Shown: piece after piece, positions 14,630-21,611 of the stretch
Numbering within the stretch: the first letter of the stretch is position 1
Layout: every line of letters begins with the position of its first letter
Assembly: GCA_905194315.1 (NCBI GenBank)
Contig: CAJJRX010000034.1
Span: 1-21,611, forward strand
Length of the DNA: 21,611 bases
Origin: an uncultured Sutterella sp.
GTDB taxonomy: Bacteria; Pseudomonadota; Gammaproteobacteria; Burkholderiales; Burkholderiaceae_F
Reading direction: 5' to 3'
Program-made: the position numbers and the translations under genes
Notes under the pieces: generated by a model
The model's input: the letters and a program-made list of their open reading frames with translations, nothing else
Told to the model about the DNA's origin: nothing
Databases searched by the model: none

Positions 14630-16948
14630 ATGTCAAAAGCTCTGCCCATCGCTCTTGGCTCAACCGCGGTTCTTATCGCGGCCGGCCTCGGCATCCTTAT
14701 GTGGACAGTACACAGCATGCCCAAGCCTGCACTGCTCGAGGGCGTGAAATACTCTTCGGCCGTGTACGACCGCGACGGCAAACTGCTGCGGCTCTCGCTC
14801 AACGAAGACGGCACCTACCGTCTGCCGCTCAAGCTGCGTGACCTCTCGCCCGATCTGATCAAAACCACGCTCGAGTATGAGGACCGCTACTTTTACGAGC
14901 ACCCCGGGGTGAATCCCCTCGCGATTGTGCGCGCCTCCTTCCAGTCGCTCTTCGGGCGCTCGATCGGGGCCTCCACCATCACGATGCAGGTTGCCCGTAT
15001 GGAGCAGAAGCTCAACACCCGCTCGATCCGCGGCAAACTCGAGCAGATCATCTGGGCGCTGCGCTATGAGGCTTTTTACAGCAAGGATGACATCCTCGAG
15101 GCGTACTTCACGCTGGTGCCCTACGGCGGCAACATCGAAGGCGCCACCGCGGCCTCTCAGGTCTTTTTCAATAAGCCTGCCGACCGTCTGACACCAAGCG
15201 AGGCAGCCTCACTGTCGGTGATTCCGCAAAACCCCGTCAAGCGCCACCCCATCACCGGGGAGGACTATGACAAGGCGCGGCTCGCACTCGGCAAAACGCT
15301 GCTCGAGCGCGGCGTGTATCCTGACCGGCTCAAGTCTGCCCTGCTCGCGCCCTCGGCCGGCGAAAAGGTGAAGCACCTCCCCTTTGAAGCGCCGCACTTT
15401 GTGCGTCAGGTCGAAAGTGAAAATCCCGGTGTGCAGCGCATCGAGAGCACGCTCTCGCTTGAACTCAACCTCCGCCTGAGCTCGGTGCTTGAGAGCACGG
15501 TGAAGTCGCTCTCGGCATACGGCATTCAGAACGGCGCCATTTTCGTGATCGACACGCGCAACAATCAGGTTGTCGCGGATATCGGGAGTGCTGACTTCTT
15601 TAACGACAAAATCGAAGGTGAAGTCGACGGCACCCGCGCCGTGCGCAGTGTCGGCTCCACTCTGAAACCCTTTATCTACGGGCTTGCACTCGACCAGGGA
15701 CTCATTCACAGCCGCAGTATTGTTGTCGATGAGGAACGCAACTGGACGGGCTATCAGCCCAAAAACGAAGACGGCCGCTTCATGGGCCCGATGCCCGCGA
15801 CCGAAGCGCTCGTGAAAAGCCGCAATATCCCTGCACTCACGCTTGAGAGCCGTCTGAACCCTGACCTTTACGATCTGCTGCAGAAGGCGGGTGCCAACCT
15901 CCCTGAGCCCAAGGCCTACTACGGTCTGCCGATTGCACTCGGCACGGCCGGGCTCAACATGCAGAAGCTCACTGCGCTCTACAGTGCACTTGCCAACAGC
16001 GGCAACTATCAGGCACCGCGCATGACGCTCAACGGTGACGTGCGTGAGAGCACGCCGCTTTTCTCCGAGCCTTCAGCCTGGATTGTGCGTCAGATGCTCT
16101 ACTCCTCAGGTCTCACAGTCAACGCCGGTCATATTCCGGTGAAGGTTGCGCTCAAAACCGGTACGAGTAACGGCTACCGTGATGCCTGGGCAGCCGGGCT
16201 GGTGGGCCCCTACGCCATGACCGTGTGGCTCGGCAACTTCAACAGTCGCCCGAATGCACGGCTCAAAGGGGGCGAGGTGGCCGCACCGCTCTTTATGGAC
16301 GCGGCACAGACACTCGTGAACGCACCGCACTTTACTGTGACGCTGGCCGCTCAGGCGGCAGCCGAGCAGATGCCCGAGTCGGTCAGCAGTGTGGATGTAT
16401 GCCCCGACACCGGTGACCTTGCTGTTGATGCCGAAGGGCTCGCGCGCTGCACGGACACCGTCAAAGCCTGGTTTATTCCGGGAAAAAGTCCAATCGCAAC
16501 CAGTCCCTGGATGAAAAAAGTGATGGTTGATGAAAAGACCGGCCTTCGCGTCTGCGAACCCGGCACTGGCGTTGCCCGCTACATTGAAACCTGGCCCACA
16601 CACCTGATCAGCCTTGCCAAAGCACAGGGACGAAACCTCAGCCCGATGCCCGACTGGGTGGAGGGTTGCAGGGCTGCCGGTGAACAGCGACCGCAGATTC
16701 TTCAGCCTGCCGCAGGCGCCGTGTTTTTTGCCGGCACCGCAAGTGAAACCGAGGCAAGCGTTGCCCTCAAAGGAAGTGCCACCCGCGGTATTGAGACACT
16801 CTACTGGTATGACGGCGCAAGTTACCTTGGCGCCTCAAAGCCGGGCGACGTGCTCTCGGCGGTGCTTGACATCGGGCGGCACCATATCACGCTTACCGAC
16901 GACAGCGGGAACTCTTCGCAGGTCACGGTGACGGTTAAGCGGCCCTGA
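14630..16948 (+). CDS. pbpC: Penicillin-binding protein 1C
   Basis: This is a 772-residue bifunctional peptidoglycan synthase anchored by one N-terminal membrane helix (about residues 5-27). The glycosyltransferase family 51 domain shows the catalytic Glu84 in EDRYFYEHPG, then GASTITMQVARM, RGKLEQIIWALRYE and EAYFTLVPYGGNIEG. The transpeptidase domain has Ser343-X-X-Lys346 (STLK), Ser397-Arg-Asn399 and Lys509-Thr-Gly-Thr. A C-terminal BiPBP_C domain starts around PQILQPAAGAVFF. The length matches E. coli PbpC. It sits 28 bases behind the alpha-2-macroglobulin gene with CAGGAGA as ribosome binding site. The pairing is conserved in many Gram-negatives and is thought to couple protease trapping to wall repair. 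All catalytic motifs look intact. Confidence 0.96.
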   Translation: MSKALPIALGSTAVLIAAGLGILMWTVHSMPKPALLEGVKYSSAVYDRDGKLLRLSLNEDGTYRLPLKLRDLSPDLIKTTLEYEDRYFYEHPGVNPLAIVRASFQSLFGRSIGASTITMQVARMEQKLNTRSIRGKLEQIIWALRYEAFYSKDDILEAYFTLVPYGGNIEGATAASQVFFNKPADRLTPSEAASLSVIPQNPVKRHPITGEDYDKARLALGKTLLERGVYPDRLKSALLAPSAGEKVKHLPFEAPHFVRQVESENPGVQRIESTLSLELNLRLSSVLESTVKSLSAYGIQNGAIFVIDTRNNQVVADIGSADFFNDKIEGEVDGTRAVRSVGSTLKPFIYGLALDQGLIHSRSIVVDEERNWTGYQPKNEDGRFMGPMPATEALVKSRNIPALTLESRLNPDLYDLLQKAGANLPEPKAYYGLPIALGTAGLNMQKLTALYSALANSGNYQAPRMTLNGDVRESTPLFSEPSAWIVRQMLYSSGLTVNAGHIPVKVALKTGTSNGYRDAWAAGLVGPYAMTVWLGNFNSRPNARLKGGEVAAPLFMDAAQTLVNAPHFTVTLAAQAAAEQMPESVSSVDVCPDTGDLAVDAEGLARCTDTVKAWFIPGKSPIATSPWMKKVMVDEKTGLRVCEPGTGVARYIETWPTHLISLAKAQGRNLSPMPDWVEGCRAAGEQRPQILQPAAGAVFFAGTASETEASVALKGSATRGIETLYWYDGASYLGASKPGDVLSAVLDIGRHHITLTDDSGNSSQVTVTVKRP

Positions 16949-16951
16949 CAG

Positions 16952-17002
16952 AAAGCCGGAATACAAGGCATACGTTTTCTCAATACCTTGTTTCCGGCTT
17001 TT
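16952..17002 (+). terminator. Intrinsic terminator after pbpC
   Basis: Starting three bases after the pbpC stop, AAAGCCGGAATACAAGG pairs with CCTTGTTTCCGGCTTT downstream (one bulged base, 17-base loop), ending in TTTT. It closes the alpha-2-macroglobulin/pbpC operon. Confidence 0.8.
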
Positions 17003-17285
17003 CCAATTTCGTATTTGGAAATCAGCGCTTAAAATTCTTTCGCTCAATTTATTTTTACGAATTCAGAAAATATAACGATCTAATTTCTTATTTAGATTTT
17101 TACAACCACCTTCTGAAGCGCTACACACGCGCCTTTCAAAAAATATCACTTCCTTGCCTTTATATTTATTTGATGATATTATTTCAGTAATTTTCAATCT
17201 TATCAAATACGGTTGAAGTTAAATTACTCATTGCCCGACTAGGCAGAAGCCGAGAAAACGAGCTTCTTTCACCGGAACCCATGTT
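17003..17285. other. AT-rich spacer before the restriction-modification gene
   Basis: No gene is seen in this AT-rich spacer. It is clearly poorer in GC than the flanking pbpC gene and holds the predicted promoter at 17154-17182. The change in base composition at 17030 or so is a plausible left edge of an acquired restriction-modification island, but no direct repeat, tRNA or integrase supports that. Confidence 0.5.
17154..17182 (+). promoter_or_regulatory. Predicted promoter of the restriction-modification gene
   Basis: TTGCCT (17154-17159), a 17-base spacer and TATTAT (17177-17182) make a plausible sigma-70 promoter roughly 100 bases before the ATG. In such AT-rich DNA other pairs are possible. 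Confidence 0.45.
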
Positions 17286-20200
17286 ATGACTGAACAAGCA
17301 GCTGATTTGATCGCTGATCGCTACAGCAACAACGAACAGGCCTTTGACACCCTTCTGGAAAAAATTGAGGAGGCAACCGACTCCCAGCGTGACAAAGGTA
17401 CCCGATTCGAAACACTCACCCGCATCTTTTTCGAGAAAGCTAAAGGAGAATACGAAGGGCGTTTCTCCAAAATTCAGACCTACGCTGATTTCTCCCGCAC
17501 GAACCCGGACTACCCTTTAAACGGTCAGGATATCGGGATTGACCTTGTGGCCACCCGTGCCAGCGACGGCAAATTTGTCGCGATTCAGTGCAAGTTCTAC
17601 GGAAACAGACAACGTGTGTCTGCTGCCCAGGTTGACTCGTTTATTTCAGCTGCAAGCAACACCGACTATTTTGCGGAACGGATCATCGTCGCGACTAATG
17701 ACGCAGACATGTGGACCTCTCATGCGCTCGACAAAATCCGCAATGCCAAAGTGCAGCTGATTACCCGTCAGGATCTGGCGACTTCCGACATTGACTGGTC
17801 TGCTTATCTCAAAGATCCGTCTGAAGTCAAAAAGATGGAACCACGCCGGCCGCGCCCCTATCAGGAAGAAGCAATCAGTGCTGTGCTCAACGGCTTTAAG
17901 ACGGCAGATCGCGGAAAACTCATCATGGCCTGCGGCACCGGGAAGACCTTCACGTCCATGAAGATTGCCGAAGAGATGATCAAAAAGCTTCACGGGGAGG
18001 AACGCCTTGTAATGTTCCTGGTTCCCTCCCTGTCTCTGCTCTCTCAGACTCTTAACGACTGGAAGAAAAACTGTCAGTTTGAAATCAACGCTTTTGCTGT
18101 GTGCTCCGACAAAACAACCGGCAAAGCAGACAGTGAAGATGAGGACAATCTTCTGAAGGTTTCTCAGCTCCGGTTCCCCGCCACTACCAATGCCAAAGCT
18201 CTGACTGAAGCATTTAATCAGGTTAAGGATAACGGCGGGATGACAGTGATCTTCTCGACCTACCAGTCGATTGATGTGGTGAGCGAGGCTCAGAAGCAGT
18301 ACGGATTTCCGGATATCACCCTGACCGTCTGCGATGAGGCGCACCGTACCGCCGGCGGCTATCTTGTCGGAGAAAATGGCAACGCCGAAGACACGGTCTT
18401 TACGCGCATTCACAATAACGACTTTATCCGTTCGAAAAAACGTCTCTACATGACCGCCACACCGAAAATATACGGTGAATCGGCCAAACAGGCCCGGGAC
18501 AATAATGAAGCCGTGCTCTACTCCATGGACGATGAAGCGGTGTTCGGCAAGGTGTTCCACGAGATTTCTTTCCGTCGGGCTGTCGAACTCGGTAGTCTCG
18601 TTGACTACAAAGTGATTGTGCTCACCGTTGATGAGAGTGTCGTCTCCCAGATGGATGCCTATAGCGCGATGGCCCAAGGCGGTATGGGTGTCTCTGATGC
18701 TGCCAAAGTGATCGGCTGCTGGCGCGCACTGTCCAAGCAGGATATATCAAACGATATCGTTGACGGTGACACCGCGGCGATGAAACGTGCTGTCGGCTTT
18801 GCTCAGGTGATCAACCCCTCGGTCAACAATAACCGTGTATCGTCCAAGCTTTATGCAAACAATTTCCAGGCCACTGTTGACGATTACAAAAACAAGCAGC
18901 ACAGTGAGCTGGTCGACACCGGCATCATGACCGAAGAGCAATTCCAGGAGGAATTCGGGCTTGTCTGCGAAACCAGACATATTGACGGCAGCATGGATTC
19001 TTTTGAAAAGGAAAGCCTCCTGCAGTGGCTGCGCGACGACGTGGAGGATGACCACTGCAAGATCCTTTTCAATGTCCGCTGCCTCTCTGAGGGCGTTGAC
19101 GTTCCTGCCCTTGACTCTGTGATCTTCCTTTCTCCGCGTAAATCTCAGGTTGACGTTGTGCAGACCGTCGGTCGCGTGATGCGCACCTCAAAACAGACCA
19201 ACAAGAAACGTGGCTACGTGATCATCCCCATTGTGACCCCGGCTGGTGTTTCTGCTGATTTGGTACTCAACAACAATAAGGACTTCGACACGGTCTGGCA
19301 GATTCTGAAGGCGCTGCGCTCGATTGATCCGGCATTCGGCACGGCTGTTGACGGGCAGCTGAAGAAACTTGACACGGACAAGATTGAGGTGGTTTGCCTG
19401 ACTGATACGCTCAGTAAGCGTGCCTCAAAGACTAAATCCAGTTCCACCCCGTCTAAGGGACGACTCTCCGGACGTAAATCCCGGCCTGCCAGTGTTCAGG
19501 GGACTTTCGACTTTGGCCGCAACGCGATTCTTGAAGAAGACATTAAAGCCCGCATTGTGAAAAAGGTCGGAAACACCCGCGAATGGTCTGACTGGGCTAT
19601 AGATGTTGCTGATGTCTGTCAGGTTCAGATTGAGCATCTCACCAAAGTGGTCAGCAATCCGGAAAACACTCAGCTGAGCAAAGCCTTTGACACTTTCCTC
19701 TCTGATCTCAAAAGCACTCTGAACGACAGCATTGATCAGGAAGACGCCATCGAAATGCTCGCGCAGCACATTGTGACTGCGCCGATCATGAACGCCCTTT
19801 TCAGCAATGATCAGTACAAATTCATTGATGAAAATCCCATCGGTAAAGCGCTGACTGCAATGGTGGACAGTCTGGATAAAACTGAAATGGAGAACTCCAG
19901 AAAGCAGCTCAGTGAGTTCTACGATTCTGTGCGCTATCGTGCCCGTACGGTAAAAAGTACAGCTGACCGCATGGTCGTGGTCCGCGAACTCTTTGATCAG
20001 TTCTTTAAGCACGCATTCCCGAAGCAGCAGGACAAGCTCGGCATTGTTTATACCCCTGAAGAAATAGTGGACTTTATCAACCAGTCCGTTGCTGATCTGC
20101 TCAAAAAAGAATTCAACCAGAATCTGGGGGATGAAGGTATTCATATTCTGGATCCCTTCACTGGGACAGGTACCTTTATTACCCGTCTGATGCAGAGCGG

Positions 20201-21605
20201 GCTGATCCCGAAAGAAAATTTAAAACAGAAGTTCGAGCACGAGCTTCATGCAAATGAAATTGTGCCGCTCGCCTATTACATCGCTTCGATGAACGTCGAG
20301 ACAATGTACCATGACATAACCGGAGATCCGGTCTACAAACCGAATAACGTGATGGTGCTCTCGGACACTTTTGCTGACCACAACAAGAAGGATCTTTTCA
20401 ACACTGCACTGGCCGAAAACAATGCCCGTTTAGCAAACCTGACTAAACAGGATATCCGAATCATTATTGGGAATCCTCCATACTCAGTTGGTCAAAGAAA
20501 GGACAAAGACAAAAACAAAAACAAAAACAAAAAAAATAAGAATGTGCACTATGAAGAGTTAGACCGTCGTATCGCAGAAACGTATGCAGTCAAAACTGAA
20601 GCCACATTAAAAGGTAAGCTGTATGACTCTTACATTAGAGCGATCCGCTGGGCTTCTGATCGTATTGGAGACAAAGGTATTATTGGCTTTGTTACAAATG
20701 CCGGTTGGATTGATTCCAATTCCGCAAATGGGATGCGTAAGTGTCTGGCGGAAGAGTTTTCGTCAATCTATGTGTTCCATTTAAAAGGGAATCAACGTAC
20801 CAGCGGAGAACAATCGCATAAAGAAGGTGGAAAAGTTTTTGGTGAAGGCAGTCGTTCCGCTGTAGCCATTACCCTCTTTGTCAAAAATCCGGACGATCAT
20901 GAAAAAAGAAAAATCTATTTCCATACTGTCGATGACTATCTGAGCCGAGAGGAAAAGCTGGCTCAGGTACAGGCCTATTCTTCTGTATTGAATTTACCGG
21001 CACATAAAATTACACCTGACGTTCATGGTGATTGGCTTAATCAACGAGATGACTCTTTTAGTAAATTCACACCGCTAATACCAGAAAACAATAATGATCT
21101 TTCTTACACATGCAGATCATTTATCGGTGTATCTACAAACCGAGACACGTGGGTATATAATAGTTCGAAAAAACAACTTATTCTCAATATCAATAGACAA
21201 ATTGATGCATACAACAATGCTTTAATACTATATTCACAGAGTGGTGATTTACAAGAATCAAAACAAACTTTTAACACAGATATTTCATGGACTCGAAATT
21301 TATCTAAAAAATTATCAAAATTAGAAAAAATCGAAAAATCCAATGACTTTATCACCATTGGTTTATATAGACCTTTTATTAAGAATAATTTATATTATGA
21401 TACAAAATATTTAGTCGAGAGCCCTGGAAAATGGAAATATATTTTCCCTCACAAGGAGTCTCAAAATCTAGCTATTTGTGTAACCGGAGTTAGTGCAAAG
21501 GAATTTTGTTGTCTTATGACAGATACTATTCCCTGCCTAGACACTCTTGAAAAAACGGCTCTTGAGGCATATATGTGGAAGAAAAATCTGATTGAGAATT
21601 CCTAA
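17286..21605 (+). CDS. Type ISP-like single-chain restriction-modification enzyme
   Basis: This 1439-residue protein combines nuclease, ATP-dependent translocase, adenine methyltransferase and target recognition. In order: an Mrr-like PD-(D/E)XK nuclease (Asp86, then Gln101-Cys-Lys103), a superfamily 2 helicase (Walker A ACGTGKT with Lys220; DEAH at 350-353; TATPKIY; QTVGRVMRT), a basic Ser/Lys-rich linker (about 715-740), a gamma-type N6-adenine methyltransferase (motif I DPFTGTG from 956; NPPY at 1063-1066) and a C-terminal recognition region (about 1180-1439). The order matches LlaGI/LlaBIII, which methylate one strand and cut after convergent translocation; the protein is slightly shorter than those. 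From about 20450 the gene turns AT-rich, and a KN-repeat loop follows NPPY. No separate specificity or methyltransferase gene is needed. It ends six bases from the window edge, inside the inverted repeat. The ribosome binding site is weak (CCGGA). Confidence 0.93.
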   Translation: MTEQAADLIADRYSNNEQAFDTLLEKIEEATDSQRDKGTRFETLTRIFFEKAKGEYEGRFSKIQTYADFSRTNPDYPLNGQDIGIDLVATRASDGKFVAIQCKFYGNRQRVSAAQVDSFISAASNTDYFAERIIVATNDADMWTSHALDKIRNAKVQLITRQDLATSDIDWSAYLKDPSEVKKMEPRRPRPYQEEAISAVLNGFKTADRGKLIMACGTGKTFTSMKIAEEMIKKLHGEERLVMFLVPSLSLLSQTLNDWKKNCQFEINAFAVCSDKTTGKADSEDEDNLLKVSQLRFPATTNAKALTEAFNQVKDNGGMTVIFSTYQSIDVVSEAQKQYGFPDITLTVCDEAHRTAGGYLVGENGNAEDTVFTRIHNNDFIRSKKRLYMTATPKIYGESAKQARDNNEAVLYSMDDEAVFGKVFHEISFRRAVELGSLVDYKVIVLTVDESVVSQMDAYSAMAQGGMGVSDAAKVIGCWRALSKQDISNDIVDGDTAAMKRAVGFAQVINPSVNNNRVSSKLYANNFQATVDDYKNKQHSELVDTGIMTEEQFQEEFGLVCETRHIDGSMDSFEKESLLQWLRDDVEDDHCKILFNVRCLSEGVDVPALDSVIFLSPRKSQVDVVQTVGRVMRTSKQTNKKRGYVIIPIVTPAGVSADLVLNNNKDFDTVWQILKALRSIDPAFGTAVDGQLKKLDTDKIEVVCLTDTLSKRASKTKSSSTPSKGRLSGRKSRPASVQGTFDFGRNAILEEDIKARIVKKVGNTREWSDWAIDVADVCQVQIEHLTKVVSNPENTQLSKAFDTFLSDLKSTLNDSIDQEDAIEMLAQHIVTAPIMNALFSNDQYKFIDENPIGKALTAMVDSLDKTEMENSRKQLSEFYDSVRYRARTVKSTADRMVVVRELFDQFFKHAFPKQQDKLGIVYTPEEIVDFINQSVADLLKKEFNQNLGDEGIHILDPFTGTGTFITRLMQSGLIPKENLKQKFEHELHANEIVPLAYYIASMNVETMYHDITGDPVYKPNNVMVLSDTFADHNKKDLFNTALAENNARLANLTKQDIRIIIGNPPYSVGQRKDKDKNKNKNKKNKNVHYEELDRRIAETYAVKTEATLKGKLYDSYIRAIRWASDRIGDKGIIGFVTNAGWIDSNSANGMRKCLAEEFSSIYVFHLKGNQRTSGEQSHKEGGKVFGEGSRSAVAITLFVKNPDDHEKRKIYFHTVDDYLSREEKLAQVQAYSSVLNLPAHKITPDVHGDWLNQRDDSFSKFTPLIPENNNDLSYTCRSFIGVSTNRDTWVYNSSKKQLILNINRQIDAYNNALILYSQSGDLQESKQTFNTDISWTRNLSKKLSKLEKIEKSNDFITIGLYRPFIKNNLYYDTKYLVESPGKWKYIFPHKESQNLAICVTGVSAKEFCCLMTDTIPCLDTLEKTALEAYMWKKNLIENS
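20511..20536 (+). repeat. (AAAAAC)3 plus A8 tract inside the restriction gene
   Basis: Three tandem AAAAAC units are followed directly by eight A residues. They encode a Lys/Asn loop (about residues 1076-1084) just after the NPPY motif. Hexamer changes would stay in frame; a change in the A8 run would shift frame before the recognition domain. Confidence 0.8.
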
Positions 21606-21611
21606 CCAGTT
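21552..21611. repeat. Right copy of terminal inverted repeat
   Basis: This is the inverted counterpart of bases 1-60. It covers the last 17 or so codons of the restriction-modification gene, its TAA stop and six bases beyond, up to the window edge. Confidence 0.93.

Noticed and set aside
17646..18677. A 343-codon minus-strand open frame opposite the restriction gene
   Set aside because: No recognisable motif, and the plus strand carries unmistakable nuclease and helicase motifs over the same bases.
1..21611. The whole window as a transposon or phage bounded by terminal inverted repeats
   Set aside because: No transposase, integrase or structural phage genes; the repeat contains a gene's coding end with a synonymous difference, which fits homologous gene ends better than transposon termini.

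Overview
The window looks like Gram-negative proteobacterial chromosome. It carries Tat-exported respiratory enzymes, a periplasmic tetraheme cytochrome, a TtrS/TtrR-type two-component system, a periplasmic alpha-2-macroglobulin paired with penicillin-binding protein 1C, and a single-chain ATP-dependent restriction-modification enzyme. Such a set of anaerobic reductases would suit a gut or anoxic proteobacterium; Sutterellaceae or a relative is a guess from gene content only. No phage, plasmid, transposase, rRNA, tRNA or CRISPR features were seen.

Layout. (1) Positions 1-532 are AT-rich and hold no intact gene. The extreme left end carries, on the minus strand, a fragment matching the 3' end of the restriction gene at the right end of the window. 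(2) Positions 533-4038 (+) hold a three-gene respiratory operon: a Tat-exported molybdopterin oxidoreductase, a four-cluster Fe-S subunit and a TorD/DmsD-like chaperone. A bidirectional terminator (4063-4106) separates it from a convergent minus-strand block. (3) Positions 8654-4121 (-) run, in transcription order, sensor kinase, response regulator, Tat-exported flavoprotein and tetraheme cytochrome c. The flavoprotein promoter region holds a perfect FixJ-type box. (4) Positions 8782-17002 (+) hold a promoter, the alpha-2-macroglobulin gene, pbpC and a terminator: a periplasmic protease-trap and peptidoglycan-repair module. (5) Positions 17154-21605 (+) hold a promoter and one 1439-residue Type ISP-like restriction-modification gene, whose 3' quarter becomes AT-rich and which ends at the right edge.

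How the parts work together. The two convergent redox operons look like separate periplasmic terminal reductases. Each lacks its own quinol-oxidising membrane subunit here, so electrons must come from components encoded elsewhere. The kinase/regulator pair probably senses the substrate of the adjacent flavocytochrome. That flavoprotein lacks the residues that define fumarate reductase, so its substrate is unknown.

The most unusual structural signal is at the edges. The first 60 and last 60 bases are inverted copies of each other (57 of 60 identical) and contain the conserved C-terminal coding end of the restriction enzyme. With the AT-rich specificity region and an AAAAAC/A8 tract just after the methyltransferase motif, this points to a restriction gene whose specificity end is exchanged or otherwise variable.
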